A DNA stretch of 64,000 bases from Bacillota bacterium (GTDB lineage Bacteria; Bacillota; Clostridia; Christensenellales; Aristaeellaceae), in the NCBI GenBank assembly GCA_023411175.1, contig JAEYPB010000001.1, forward strand, positions 1 to 64,000, read 5' to 3'. Numbering within the stretch: position 1 is the stretch's first letter; each line of letters begins with the position of its first letter. This document shows positions 8,980 to 17,529 of this stretch, one piece after another. A program made the position numbers and the translations under genes. Under the pieces are notes generated by a model, which saw nothing but the letters and a program-made list of their open reading frames with translations, ran no database searches and had not been told where the DNA came from.

Positions 8980-9059
8980 CATAGCGACATAATGACATAG
9001 TTACGTAAAAGGCGATACTCTCCGGCAAGGCGTCCTGCGGTTTTCGCTCCGTCTATGCC

Positions 9060-9449
9060 CCGCCGCCTGCCGGAGGGTGTCGACAATCTCGCCATCCAAG
9101 AAATGGATGCACCGGCCGTGTGTGATCTGCATGCAGCTGTCCCGGCAGCTTTGGGATGACCTTTACCGCCACACCCCGCGCCTACAGGTTGCTGGCGAAG
9201 GAGTACCGGAGCGCGTGCAGCCTCCCGGTGCTCCACCGCCGCCGCTTCGCAGGCCTTGTCCATCATTGCCGGCAGGTTCCGGTAGCTCAAGTGCTTGCCA
9301 TTCTGGGTGGCAAACACATAGGGGCAGCCGCGTACCGTTTGCTCTTTTAGGAGCTGGACGGCCTCGATGGCCCTGCTGTTGAAGGGAATTGTCCGCTTTT
9401 CTGATGCCGTCTTCGTGGTGCGCTGGACGGTGTGGATGCTAAATCTCAC
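9060..9449 (-). pseudogene. Decayed tyrosine recombinase (integrase) fragment
   Basis: On the minus strand the segment TASEKRTIPFNSRAIEAVQL...YVFATQNGKHLSYRNL is typical of the catalytic domain of phage/ICE tyrosine integrases. The expected active-site block then continues in a different frame, reading LHALRYSFASNL, an in-frame stop, and ARGVAVKVIPKL, so there is both a frameshift and a nonsense codon. The N-terminal DNA-binding domains are missing. It is a dead remnant of a mobile element. The flanking strip at 8975-9018 carries short repeated ACATAG/ACATAA units. No attachment site or other phage gene was recognised nearby. Confidence 0.75.
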
Positions 9450-9479
9450 GGAAATTCAAACGACTTATTCACTCGTTTC

Positions 9480-9863
9480 CTAAGTAATCTTCTTGTTTAA
9501 ATATCCGCCTAAAAAAATTAATAGTACGAGGGCGATATTAAACGGATTAATATATGCTATATCAGAGGTTTGCGAGACTGGGTTTAAAACGGCAGGGCAA
9601 ACTATAGCGAATAAATACAAACCCGCTCCGCAAAAAATCCACGCACGTTTTTCTTTGATTTTTCTATATTTAATAAGTACGAATATATTAAATACTACTA
9701 CGATCAACGCAATGACTGTCCACAGAAGTCCAAATGATCCCACCCAGAATTCTTCAAAGAGCAATTGGAGTAATAAGGATATTGAGGCGGAGAGGAATAC
9801 AATACAGAAGATGATGATAGGGATAAATAGAAGCTTGCTTCCATCTTTGAGAAAACTACGCAT
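9480..9863 (-). CDS. Small four-helix membrane protein of unknown function
   Basis: A 127-residue hydrophobic protein starting MRSFLKDGSKLLF, with four predicted membrane segments (about residues 10-33, 42-62, 70-92 and 103-122) and a basic loop (KYRKIKEKRA). The start at 9863 is set by a strong GAGGAGGGG five bases upstream; a longer in-frame extension lacks such a site. I do not recognise the family. The gene is clearly richer in A and T than its neighbours and uses different codons, and it lies directly beside an integrase remnant, so it was probably acquired horizontally (inference). No partner gene is evident. Confidence 0.7.
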   Translation of the reverse strand: MRSFLKDGSKLLFIPIIIFCIVFLSASISLLLQLLFEEFWVGSFGLLWTVIALIVVVFNIFVLIKYRKIKEKRAWIFCGAGLYLFAIVCPAVLNPVSQTSDIAYINPFNIALVLLIFLGGYLNKKIT

Positions 9864-10380
9864 AGATACCCCTCCTCTTCGCATTGTACCGATATTTACA
9901 AAACCTGTCAACTCCGTAGTGGGTTTTTTTGACAGGTGGCGAGAGCCACCTGTCTCCATGTGAAATAAATGATATGCCTACTTTTGCTACTTCATCCAAA
10001 CCCCAATATCGGATATACGGGTTGCCATCACGGATTGCGTACCAAACAACGGCTGCCTTCCGGTTTCTTAGGGAACCTGAAGGCAGCATTTTTACGATGG
10101 TTCTGCCATCAAAACAACCCTGAAAAGAGTAAAACGCCGGTGTCAAGCGGCATCAGCGGAAGCCCGACTGACTCTGTAGGCTCGTCTATGACCAGCGCCT
10201 TCATCCACTCGGCATCTCTTCAAGAGATGAAACCAGTGTAAGCGATTATAGAAGGGTTTGTGACCTAATATTCACTGATAATTGCTAATTACGCGCTTCA
10301 ATTCTCTGCGTCGTGCGGTGCTATCATAAGTTTATGTAAAAAAATCCAACGGCTTTGTGCGACTAAACGGCACACTCGCC
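9864..10380. other. Non-coding stretch with two strong hairpins
   Basis: About 520 bases between the small membrane gene and the GH31 promoter hold no convincing gene. A perfect ten-base-pair hairpin GACAGGTGGC-GAGA-GCCACCTGTC lies at 9931-9954, and a second, GCTGCCTTC..GGTT / AACC..GAAGGCAGC followed by ATTTTTA, at 10052-10093, has the form of a plus-strand terminator although no plus-strand gene precedes it closely. Together with the integrase remnant this suggests residue of a degraded element. Confidence 0.5.
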
Positions 10381-10410
10381 TTTACACCGGCGTTCGGCCG
10401 CCATTATACT
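10381..10410 (+). promoter_or_regulatory. Promoter of the GH31 gene
   Basis: TTTACA (10381-10386), 18-base spacer, TATACT (10405-10410), followed by AAGGAGG eight bases before the GTG start at 10446. Confidence 0.5.
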
Positions 10411-10445
10411 GGTGCCAGCCGAAAACATACAAGGAGGCGGTACGA

Positions 10446-12440
10446 GTGGCAAAACTGAGCCGGGAAGGATCGCGGCTGATAAGACTGAACGACTGTGAGA
10501 AGCTCTGGATCGAGCCTTGGGGCTCGGACAGCCTGCGCGTGCGGGCGACCTGTCAGGCGGAAATGCCCACCGAGGACTGGGCGCTGATTCCGCCCACATC
10601 CCAAGAGGCGGAGATCATCATCGACGGCCAGACCGCGTCAATCACGAACGGCAAGATCCGAGCGGAAATCGCGTCCGGCGGCTGCGTGACCTTTTACAAC
10701 CATAAGGGTGAAAAGCTGCTGGAGGAACAGTGGCGCACCCGCGAGAGCGGCGGCTTCTCGGTGGTCAGCGCGCTGGAGGTCAAAGGACGCGACTTCGTAC
10801 CGATCACCGGCGGCGACTACGCGCTCAACATGCGCTTCGAGCCGAACCCCGGCGAGAAGGTCTTCGGCATGGGCCAGTACCAGGACGGGTGCCTCGACAA
10901 GATGGGCTGCGTGCTGGAGCTTGCGCACCGCAACTCCCAGGCGTCGGTGCCCTTCTACGCTTCGACGCTGGGCTACGGTTTTTTGTGGAACAACCCGGCG
11001 GTGGGGCGCGTGACCTTCGGCAAGAACATGACCGAATGGCAGGCCCGGTCCACCAAGGCGCTGGATTATTGGATCACCGCGGGGGACAAGCCCGCCGAGA
11101 TCCTGGGCGCCTACGCCGACGCTACCGGCCACAGCCCCATGATGCCCGACTACGGCATGGGTTTTTGGCAGTGCAAGCTGCGCTACCGCACCCAGGAAGA
11201 GCTGCTTGAGGTTCTGCGCGAGCACAAAAAGCGCGGCCTGCCGCTGGACGTAATCGTGGTGGACTTCTTCCACTGGCCGCTGCAAGGCGACTGGCACTTC
11301 GACTATGACGAGTTCCCGGACCCCGAAGCCATGATCCGCGAGGTCAACGAGGCCGGCGTGGAACTGATGGTTTCGTTCTGGCCCTACGTGGACACCCGCA
11401 GCGAGAATTACGAGGAGATGCTGGAGGGCGGCTACCTGGCGCGCACCGACCGGGGCGTTCGCTATTCGATGGATTTCTGTGGCAACACCATCCCCTTTGA
11501 CGCCACCAACCCCGGCGCGCGGAAGTTCGTTTGGGATGTGGTTAAGCGCAACTACTTTGACAAGGGCGTTCGGGTGTTCTGGCTGGACGAGGCGGAACCG
11601 GAGTGCAAGGTCTACGACTTTGACCACTACCGCTACCACCTGGGGAGCGTCTTGCAGGTGGGCAACGTCTACCCGGCGCTCTACGCGAAGACCTTCTACG
11701 ACGGCATGCGCGAAGCCGGAATGGAAACCCCGCTGAACCTTCTGCGCTGCGCGTGGGCAGGCTCCCAGCGCTATGGCGCGCTGGTTTGGTCGGGCGACAT
11801 CGACACCACGTTCAGGACGCTGCGCGAGCAGTTCGCCATCGGCCTTTCGATGGCGATGGCGGGCATCCCCTGGTGGACCACCGACATCGGCGGCTTCCAC
11901 GGCGGCGACCAGAACGACCCGGCGTACCGGGAACTGCTCGTCCGCTGGTTCCAGTTCGGCGCGTTCTGCCCGGTGATGCGGCTGCACGGCTACCGCGAGA
12001 ACGGCGAGCCCTCGGCCAACCCGGTCAAGGCGGACACCGGCGGCCCCAACGAGGTGTGGAGCTACGGCGAAGAGGCCTACGAGATTCTGAAGAAGTACCT
12101 GTTCCTGCGCGAGGACATGCGGCCCTATACCGCCCGGCTGATGCGCGAGGCCGCCGACGCCGGCGCACCGGTCATGCGCCCGCTGTTCTTTGACTTCCCG
12201 AAGGACGAAAAGGCGGTGGCCTGTGAGGACCAGTACATGTTCGGCCCGGACGTCCTCGTCGCACCGGTGATGGAGCTGGGCGTGCGCGAGCGGAGCGTGT
12301 ACCTGCCCGAAGGAGCGGACTGGACCGAGTCCCGCACCGGACGGGAATACCCCGGCGGCCAGACGGTCGTGGCCGAAGCGCCGCTTGAGACCATCCCGGT
12401 CTTCCTGCGCAAGGGTTCGGGGCTTGCGATCAAGGTGTAG
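10446..12440 (+). CDS. Alpha-glycosidase, GH31 family (alpha-glucosidase/alpha-xylosidase-like)
   Basis: A 664-residue GH31 enzyme, cytoplasmic, hydrolysing alpha-glycosides with retention. An N-terminal beta-sandwich (to about residue 230) precedes the catalytic barrel. The nucleophile region reads VFWLDEAEPE with Asp at about residue 381, and the acid/base region WSGDIDTTF with Asp at about residue 451. GIPWWTTDIGGF and RWFQFGAFCPVMRLHG are standard GH31 substrate-binding segments. Translation starts at GTG, fixed by AAGGAGG eight bases upstream. It has its own promoter and lies 140 bases before a sugar importer operon, so it probably processes the sugar imported there. Alpha-xylosidase and alpha-glucosidase activities cannot be told apart by reading alone. 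Confidence 0.88.
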   Translation: MAKLSREGSRLIRLNDCEKLWIEPWGSDSLRVRATCQAEMPTEDWALIPPTSQEAEIIIDGQTASITNGKIRAEIASGGCVTFYNHKGEKLLEEQWRTRESGGFSVVSALEVKGRDFVPITGGDYALNMRFEPNPGEKVFGMGQYQDGCLDKMGCVLELAHRNSQASVPFYASTLGYGFLWNNPAVGRVTFGKNMTEWQARSTKALDYWITAGDKPAEILGAYADATGHSPMMPDYGMGFWQCKLRYRTQEELLEVLREHKKRGLPLDVIVVDFFHWPLQGDWHFDYDEFPDPEAMIREVNEAGVELMVSFWPYVDTRSENYEEMLEGGYLARTDRGVRYSMDFCGNTIPFDATNPGARKFVWDVVKRNYFDKGVRVFWLDEAEPECKVYDFDHYRYHLGSVLQVGNVYPALYAKTFYDGMREAGMETPLNLLRCAWAGSQRYGALVWSGDIDTTFRTLREQFAIGLSMAMAGIPWWTTDIGGFHGGDQNDPAYRELLVRWFQFGAFCPVMRLHGYRENGEPSANPVKADTGGPNEVWSYGEEAYEILKKYLFLREDMRPYTARLMREAADAGAPVMRPLFFDFPKDEKAVACEDQYMFGPDVLVAPVMELGVRERSVYLPEGADWTESRTGREYPGGQTVVAEAPLETIPVFLRKGSGLAIKV

Positions 12441-12494
12441 GACGAAAACTGTGCGTTCCTTAATGAAATGCACCGGCATTGTCCACCGCCGCGC

Positions 12495-12523
12495 TTGACG
12501 CATATTGTTAACAATGATAGTAT
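12495..12523 (+). promoter_or_regulatory. Promoter with internal palindromic operator
   Basis: TTGACG (12495-12500), 17-base spacer and TAGTAT (12518-12523). The spacer holds a perfect 12-base palindrome ATTGTTAACAAT (12504-12515), positioned for repression of the importer operon starting at 12581. No LacI- or GntR-type gene lies beside it, so the repressor is encoded elsewhere. Confidence 0.6.
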
Positions 12524-12580
12524 TTTTACATGATGCATAGCGCATTGGCGGCGTGTTGCACAAATATGGGGAGGGGTATC

Positions 12581-13819
12581 ATGAAGAAATTGTTGATCGC
12601 AGCCTTAACACTCTGCCTCCTTCTGTCCATGGTGATCATGCCGACGGCGTCGGCCGAGGCCGTTGAGCTGGAGCTGTGGCACTACTACGGCACCGACTAC
12701 GAGTATTCCGACGGCTCCGTCTTCCAGCGCGATATCGATGCGTTCAACGCCAGCCAGGATCGCATCCGCGTCAACTACACCTATGTCTCCCGCGAGGATC
12801 TGCTCAAGCAGTACACCATGGGTGCGCTCTCCGGCGAACTGCCGGACCTGGGCATGGTGGACAACCCGGACATGGCGGGCTTCATCCAGATGGGCGTGTT
12901 CGCCGACATCACGGATCAGCTAACCGCCTGGGGCCAGCTGGACCAGTTCTTCCCGGGCCCGCTGAACAGCTGCACCCAGAACGGCCGCATCTACGGCCTG
13001 CCCCACAACTCCAACTGCCTGGCGCTGTTCTATGACAAGGACCTGCTGGATGCCGCCGGCGTTGCCGTGCCCACCAACTGGACCGAGCTCAAGGATGCCG
13101 CCAAGAAGCTGACCGACCCCGCCACCGGCCGTTACGGCCTGGGCATCAGCGCCGTCAAGAACGAGGAAGGCTGCTTCCAGTTCATGCCGTGGTTCATCTC
13201 CGCGGGCGGCAAGCTTGAAGAGCTCAACGGCAAGGGCTGCGTCGACGCGCTGACCTACCTGACCGACCTCATTAACGAAGGCTCCATGCCCAAGGACATC
13301 ATCAACTGGACCCAGGGCGACTGCAACAACCAGTTCATCTCCGGCGGCCTGGCGATGCAGGTCAACGGACCCTGGAACGTGGCCACCATCCAGAACCTCG
13401 CGCCCGACAAGAACTGGGGCGTGGCGCTGGTGCCCAAGGCGGACGACGGCGTGTACGCCTCCGTTCTGGGCGGCGAGAACTTTGGCGTGACCACCGCCTG
13501 CGAGAATGTGGATGCCGCCGTTGAGTTCCTGACCTACCTGATGTCGAAAGACGTCTCCGCCAATTTCTGCGAAGCGGGCGGCAAGTTCTCCCCCCGCGCC
13601 GACTCCTCCGCCTCCAAGGAAATCTGGACCACCGACCCGGTGTTCTCGGTGTTTGCCGAAGAGATGCAGTACGCGATGCCCCGCGGCCCGCACCCCCGCT
13701 GGCCCGAGATCTCTACAGCCATCTCCGTCGCCCAGCACGAGGCCTTCACCGGCGTGAAGACGCCGCAGGAGGCGCTGGACACCGCCGCCGCGACCGTCAC
13801 GGCCATCCTGGCTCAGTAA
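12581..13819 (+). CDS. Extracellular sugar-binding protein of ABC importer
   Basis: A 412-residue family 1 solute-binding protein. The signal peptide MKKLLIAALTLCLLLSMVIM ends near PTASA-EAVE, a signal peptidase I type site without a lipobox. The mature part begins LELWHYYGTDYEYSDGSVFQ and contains the usual YGLPHNSNCLALFYDKDLLD segment of sugar-binding proteins. The start is set by GGGGAGGGG five bases before the ATG at 12581. It heads a binding protein-permease-permease operon that continues into a sensor kinase gene. A GC-rich stem-loop (13842-13870) separates it from the first permease. The ligand is unknown; the upstream GH31 enzyme suggests an alpha-linked oligosaccharide. Confidence 0.9.
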   Translation: MKKLLIAALTLCLLLSMVIMPTASAEAVELELWHYYGTDYEYSDGSVFQRDIDAFNASQDRIRVNYTYVSREDLLKQYTMGALSGELPDLGMVDNPDMAGFIQMGVFADITDQLTAWGQLDQFFPGPLNSCTQNGRIYGLPHNSNCLALFYDKDLLDAAGVAVPTNWTELKDAAKKLTDPATGRYGLGISAVKNEEGCFQFMPWFISAGGKLEELNGKGCVDALTYLTDLINEGSMPKDIINWTQGDCNNQFISGGLAMQVNGPWNVATIQNLAPDKNWGVALVPKADDGVYASVLGGENFGVTTACENVDAAVEFLTYLMSKDVSANFCEAGGKFSPRADSSASKEIWTTDPVFSVFAEEMQYAMPRGPHPRWPEISTAISVAQHEAFTGVKTPQEALDTAAATVTAILAQ

Positions 13820-13841
13820 CCTAAAAAACACGCGCACGAGC

Positions 13842-13870
13842 GGCCCGCCCGATTTATGACCGGGCGGGCC
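13842..13870 (+). promoter_or_regulatory. Intercistronic stem-loop after binding-protein gene
   Basis: GGCCCGCCCG (13842-13851) and CGGGCGGGCC (13861-13870) form a perfect ten-base-pair stem with a nine-base loop and no T tract. It separates the binding-protein and permease cistrons and probably protects the upstream mRNA. Confidence 0.6.
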
Positions 13871-13902
13871 GGTTCTAAACCGCCGTATGGAGGTGCCGCC
13901 CA

Positions 13903-14808
13903 GTGGCGATCAAATGGTATCGGCGCAACCGCGAGCGCATCACAGGTCTCCTGTTCGCGCTCCCGGCCATCGCCTACATGCTGTCGCTGATGGTTTATCC
14001 GCTGGTATACAATTTCCTGCTCTCCTTTCGGGACCTGAGCGTCATGACTTTCAAGGGAAACACGTCGGTGTTCGTCGGCCTGAGCAATTATGTGACGCTT
14101 TTCCGGGACCCCGAGTTTCTGACGGCGCTGGGCCAGACGTTCTGGTTTACCATCGCCTGCATCGCGCTGCAATTTACGCTGGGCCTGTTGATGGCCGTGT
14201 TCTTTAACAGCAAGTTTCAGCTGGCCGGGCCGGTGCGCGGCACGATCCTCGTGGCGTGGATGATGCCGGTCTCGGTGACGGGCCTTCTGTTCAAGTACAT
14301 GTTCCTTACGGAGGGCGGCGTCATCAATAAGCTTCTGTCCTTCGTCGGCATTGGCATCGGGGCGCCGCTGGGGTGGCTGATCGACCCGAGCCTCGCGATG
14401 TGGTCGGTCATCATCGCCAACTGCTGGGTGGGCATCCCGTTCAACATGCTGCTTCTGACCACCGGCATGTCGAACATCCCCGCGGATGTGTACGAAAGCG
14501 CGGCCATCGACGGCGCGAACGCGGTGCAGCGGTTCTTCCGCATTACGATCCCGCTCCTAAAGCCCGCGATCATGTCGGTCCTGATGCTGGGCTTCATCTA
14601 CACCTTTAAGGTGTTCGACCTGATTTTCATGATGACCAAGGGCGGGCCGCTCAACGCCACGGAGGTTCTGTCCACCTACAGCTACCGCCAGAGCTTCTCG
14701 CTGTACAATTTCTCGATGGGCGCGGCCAGCGCGGTGGTGCTGTTTTTGTGCCTGATGGCCGTGGGTGTATTCTACCTGAGGCTGATCCGGAAGGACGAGG
14801 TGATGTAG
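13903..14808 (+). CDS. Sugar ABC transporter permease, MalF/UgpA type
   Basis: A 301-residue permease with a short basic N-terminus (MAIKWYRRNRERITG) and a first helix LLFALPAIAYMLSLMVYPLVY. The EAA loop reads ESAAIDGANAVQRFFRITIP near residues 195-215. The GTG start is preceded by GGAGG at suitable spacing, directly after the stem-loop. The stop at 14806-14808 lies one base before the GTG of the partner permease. The family is certain; substrate is inferred from the neighbouring GH31 enzyme only. Confidence 0.92.
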   Translation: MAIKWYRRNRERITGLLFALPAIAYMLSLMVYPLVYNFLLSFRDLSVMTFKGNTSVFVGLSNYVTLFRDPEFLTALGQTFWFTIACIALQFTLGLLMAVFFNSKFQLAGPVRGTILVAWMMPVSVTGLLFKYMFLTEGGVINKLLSFVGIGIGAPLGWLIDPSLAMWSVIIANCWVGIPFNMLLLTTGMSNIPADVYESAAIDGANAVQRFFRITIPLLKPAIMSVLMLGFIYTFKVFDLIFMMTKGGPLNATEVLSTYSYRQSFSLYNFSMGAASAVVLFLCLMAVGVFYLRLIRKDEVM

Positions 14809-14809
14809 C

Positions 14810-15682
14810 GTGGCGCAGCAGTTGACCGTAAATAAAAAGCTGGAAGTGGAGAGCGCCCGTACGCGCCTGAAGCGCCTGGGGATGAACCTCATCGCCGTCC
14901 TGATCGCGGCGACGTTCCTCTTTCCGCTGTACTGGATCCTTATTTCGTCCCTCAAGACGGACGTGGAGATCTTCGACAAGAACATCTCCTTCTGGCCGCG
15001 GGTCGTCACGGTGAACCCCTGGGTGACGCAGCTGGGCGACAAGGAATTTCTGGCTTCGCTTTTCAACAGCTTCGCCATCGCCATCTGCAATATGGCGCTT
15101 TCGACGCTCTTTGGGCTGTCCGCGGCCTACGGCCTCGCGAGGTTCAACCTGCCTTTCAAGCGCACGGTGATGCTCCTGTTCCTCGTAACGCAGATGATGC
15201 CCAACAGCCTCCTTCTGACGCCCCTGTACCTGACGTTTACGAAGATGGGGCTGCTCAACAGCTACCCCGCGCCGGTCATGGCCATCGCGACGGGCTCGAT
15301 CCCGTTCATCGTGGTGACGCTCAGACCCTTCTTCCTGAGCCTGCCCAAGTCGCTGGATGAGGCCGCCCGCATCGACGGCTGCAACGCGCTGACGTCGTTC
15401 CTCCGGATTATGGTGCCCATCGCCCGGGTCGGAATTGTGACGTGCCTGGTGTTCTGCTTCCTGCACGGCTGGAACGACCTGGTGTACTCGATGACCTTCA
15501 ACGTCAAGGCCAACATGCGGCCGCTCACCGCCAACATCTACAAGTACATGGACAAGTACGGAACCAAGTGGAATCAGATCATGGCTTATGGTATGATATT
15601 GGTAATCCCGGTGGTTCTGATCTTCGTCGGGCTTCAAAAATACATCGTCGGCGGGCTGACCGCCGGCGCCATCAAGGAGTAG
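14810..15682 (+). CDS. Sugar ABC transporter permease, MalG type
   Basis: A 290-residue permease completing the importer. A charged N-terminus of about 25 residues precedes MNLIAVLIAATFLFPLYWIL; the EAA motif is EAARIDGCNALTSFLRIMVP, and the C-terminus KYIVGGLTAGAIKE fits MalG proteins. It starts at GTG one base after the previous stop, using GAGGTGATG as ribosome binding region. The sensor kinase gene follows two bases after the stop, an arrangement that ties transporter and sensor expression together. Confidence 0.92.
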   Translation: MAQQLTVNKKLEVESARTRLKRLGMNLIAVLIAATFLFPLYWILISSLKTDVEIFDKNISFWPRVVTVNPWVTQLGDKEFLASLFNSFAIAICNMALSTLFGLSAAYGLARFNLPFKRTVMLLFLVTQMMPNSLLLTPLYLTFTKMGLLNSYPAPVMAIATGSIPFIVVTLRPFFLSLPKSLDEAARIDGCNALTSFLRIMVPIARVGIVTCLVFCFLHGWNDLVYSMTFNVKANMRPLTANIYKYMDKYGTKWNQIMAYGMILVIPVVLIFVGLQKYIVGGLTAGAIKE

Positions 15683-15684
15683 CA

Positions 15685-17529
15685 ATGCGGCTTCTCATTG
15701 CCATCTACAGGCGGGGAATGGGCTGGTATCACGCCAGCCTGTTGCCCCGCTTTGTCATTTCGATGGCGCTGGCGGGGCTCGTGTTCATTCTGGTTGCGGT
15801 CGTCTTCGTGCAGCAGTACTTCAACCCGGCACTGACCCGGTCTGTGGAGCAGGTGGAGCGGGATTACCTTCAGATGCAGTCCGGGAACGTGCGCACGCTG
15901 ATCCGCGCCTGCCGGAACATGGTGTTTGAGTGTGTGATCGACCGGGATGTGCTGAAGTACGCCATCGCCTACCAGACGAAGCCCTCGGGCGACCGCGCCT
16001 ATGCCGCGCAGCTGTTGCACGACGTGATGCGGGATCACTTGAGCGAGCGCGGCGACGCGGTGGCTTACACCGTCTACATGCCGGATGGCAGTTATGTGTA
16101 CTACAACAAGCTCAAGGCCACGGTGGGGCTGGGCTGGTTCGGATGGGCGATGGGCCAGGACTACGGCGAACAGATGAAAGCGCTCTGCGAGCGGACGAAC
16201 CGCCTGAACACCATGCAGATCGATGTTCTTCCGCGGAAGAACGTCACCGGGGGCATGCGCTTTTTCCACTTGGCCTTTCCGCTGCGCAACCTGTACAGCC
16301 ACAAGCGCTACGGCGTGGTGGTGCTCAGCTTTGAAGTGTCGGAGCTAAATCGGCTGGTCAACCCGCGCCGTGATGGGGGCGGGGAGGGGGCCTCCTACGG
16401 CATCCTGGCCGACGCGGAGGGCCTCATCATTTCTCACCCGGACGCGGATACCGTCGGAATGTACCTGTCGCGGGACGGGAAGCCGGATGCCGCTACGCTG
16501 GCGGATAACACCACCGCGCTGGAGCAGTCGGTGGGGCTTCTCGGGCTTCGGCTGATGCGCGTCGTGGACCGGGATGTGCTCCTCGAGGACGCCAACCGCT
16601 ACACCCGGCGCATGGCGCTGGTGCTGTCGGTATTGACGATTCTGTTTGTGATGGTGCTCGCCGCCACGGTGCAGCGGATCATCCGCTCGATCCGGCGGCT
16701 CAAGGAAGGGCTTGAAGAGGTGGAGGCGGGCAACCTGGACGCGCTGGTGCGCACCCGGCAGGTCAACGAGATCGGGCAGATCATCGCCTCCTTCAACCGG
16801 ATGACCGCGCGCCTCAGGCAGGCGAGCACGGAGCGCGAGCAGGAGGCCCGTCGCGCCATCGCCGCCACGGACAATCTGCGGGTGGCGGAGATCCGGGCGC
16901 TTGAAAACCAGATCGACAGCCACTTTCTGCACAACACGCTTTCGACCATCAGCTATACCGCCATTCAGGCCGGAAACCACGACGTATCCAAGCAGATCCA
17001 GCACCTGTCCAAGATGCTGCGCTACACCTTTGAGCGCTCCACCGGCGTCGTGCCCATCCGCGAGGAGGCCGACTGGCTCCGCGACTACCTGGAGCTGCAG
17101 CGGCTGCGCTTTGGCAGCGGGATCGACTACAAAATCATCGTCCACCCTGCCGCCGCCGCCTGGCCGGTGCACAAGCTGATCCTCCAGCCATTTGTGGAGA
17201 ACAGTCTTCTGCACGGGTTCGAGGGGGGCGTGCGCAGCGGGACGATGGAGGTGCGCATCGCGCCGTTTGATGAAAGCCGTATCCGCGTGACCGTCCGGGA
17301 CAAGGGCCGGGGCATGCCGCCCGAGCAGGTGGCGCGGCTCAACCAGTGCTTCGCCACGCTGGAAATCGACGCCGCGGGCGAGGGCATCGGGCTTGAAAAC
17401 GCGGCGCTGCGCATCCGCGGCTACTACCGGGGCGGCGCGAAGGTGATCTTCCGCAGTTGGGTCGGGATCGGCACCGCTGTGACGCTCATTCTGCCCCGCG
17501 CCCAGGTGTGCCGTTCGTCAACCCCTTGA
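15685..17529 (+). CDS. YesM-type sensor histidine kinase
   Basis: A 614-residue membrane sensor kinase. One helix at about residues 18-42 and a second near 310-330 bracket an extracytoplasmic ligand-binding (cache-like) region of about 270 residues. A HAMP linker follows (RLKEGLEEVEAGNLDALVR). The His_kinase domain has the phosphoacceptor block IDSHFLHNTLSTIS, and the ATPase domain shows PFVENSLLHGFEGG, DKGRGMP and GIGLENAALRIRGYY. AAGGAG five bases upstream sets the start at 15685. It lies in the importer operon and probably senses the same carbohydrate. Its 3' end overlaps the convergent response regulator gene by 44 bases. Confidence 0.9.
   Translation: MRLLIAIYRRGMGWYHASLLPRFVISMALAGLVFILVAVVFVQQYFNPALTRSVEQVERDYLQMQSGNVRTLIRACRNMVFECVIDRDVLKYAIAYQTKPSGDRAYAAQLLHDVMRDHLSERGDAVAYTVYMPDGSYVYYNKLKATVGLGWFGWAMGQDYGEQMKALCERTNRLNTMQIDVLPRKNVTGGMRFFHLAFPLRNLYSHKRYGVVVLSFEVSELNRLVNPRRDGGGEGASYGILADAEGLIISHPDADTVGMYLSRDGKPDAATLADNTTALEQSVGLLGLRLMRVVDRDVLLEDANRYTRRMALVLSVLTILFVMVLAATVQRIIRSIRRLKEGLEEVEAGNLDALVRTRQVNEIGQIIASFNRMTARLRQASTEREQEARRAIAATDNLRVAEIRALENQIDSHFLHNTLSTISYTAIQAGNHDVSKQIQHLSKMLRYTFERSTGVVPIREEADWLRDYLELQRLRFGSGIDYKIIVHPAAAAWPVHKLILQPFVENSLLHGFEGGVRSGTMEVRIAPFDESRIRVTVRDKGRGMPPEQVARLNQCFATLEIDAAGEGIGLENAALRIRGYYRGGAKVIFRSWVGIGTAVTLILPRAQVCRSSTP

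Noticed and set aside
8980..9018. ACATAG/ACATAA short repeats as a CRISPR or tandem array
   Set aside because: Only three imperfect units of about eight bases with no spacers; too short to be an array.
9856..10146. 96-codon minus-strand frame upstream of the small membrane gene
   Set aside because: It runs through two hairpins and the membrane gene's ribosome binding site, and shows no recognisable protein features.
10638..12563. Very long minus-strand frame opposite the GH31 gene
   Set aside because: It is a GC-rich antisense shadow with Arg/His/Val-biased composition; the GH31 reading has catalytic motifs, a promoter and a ribosome binding site.
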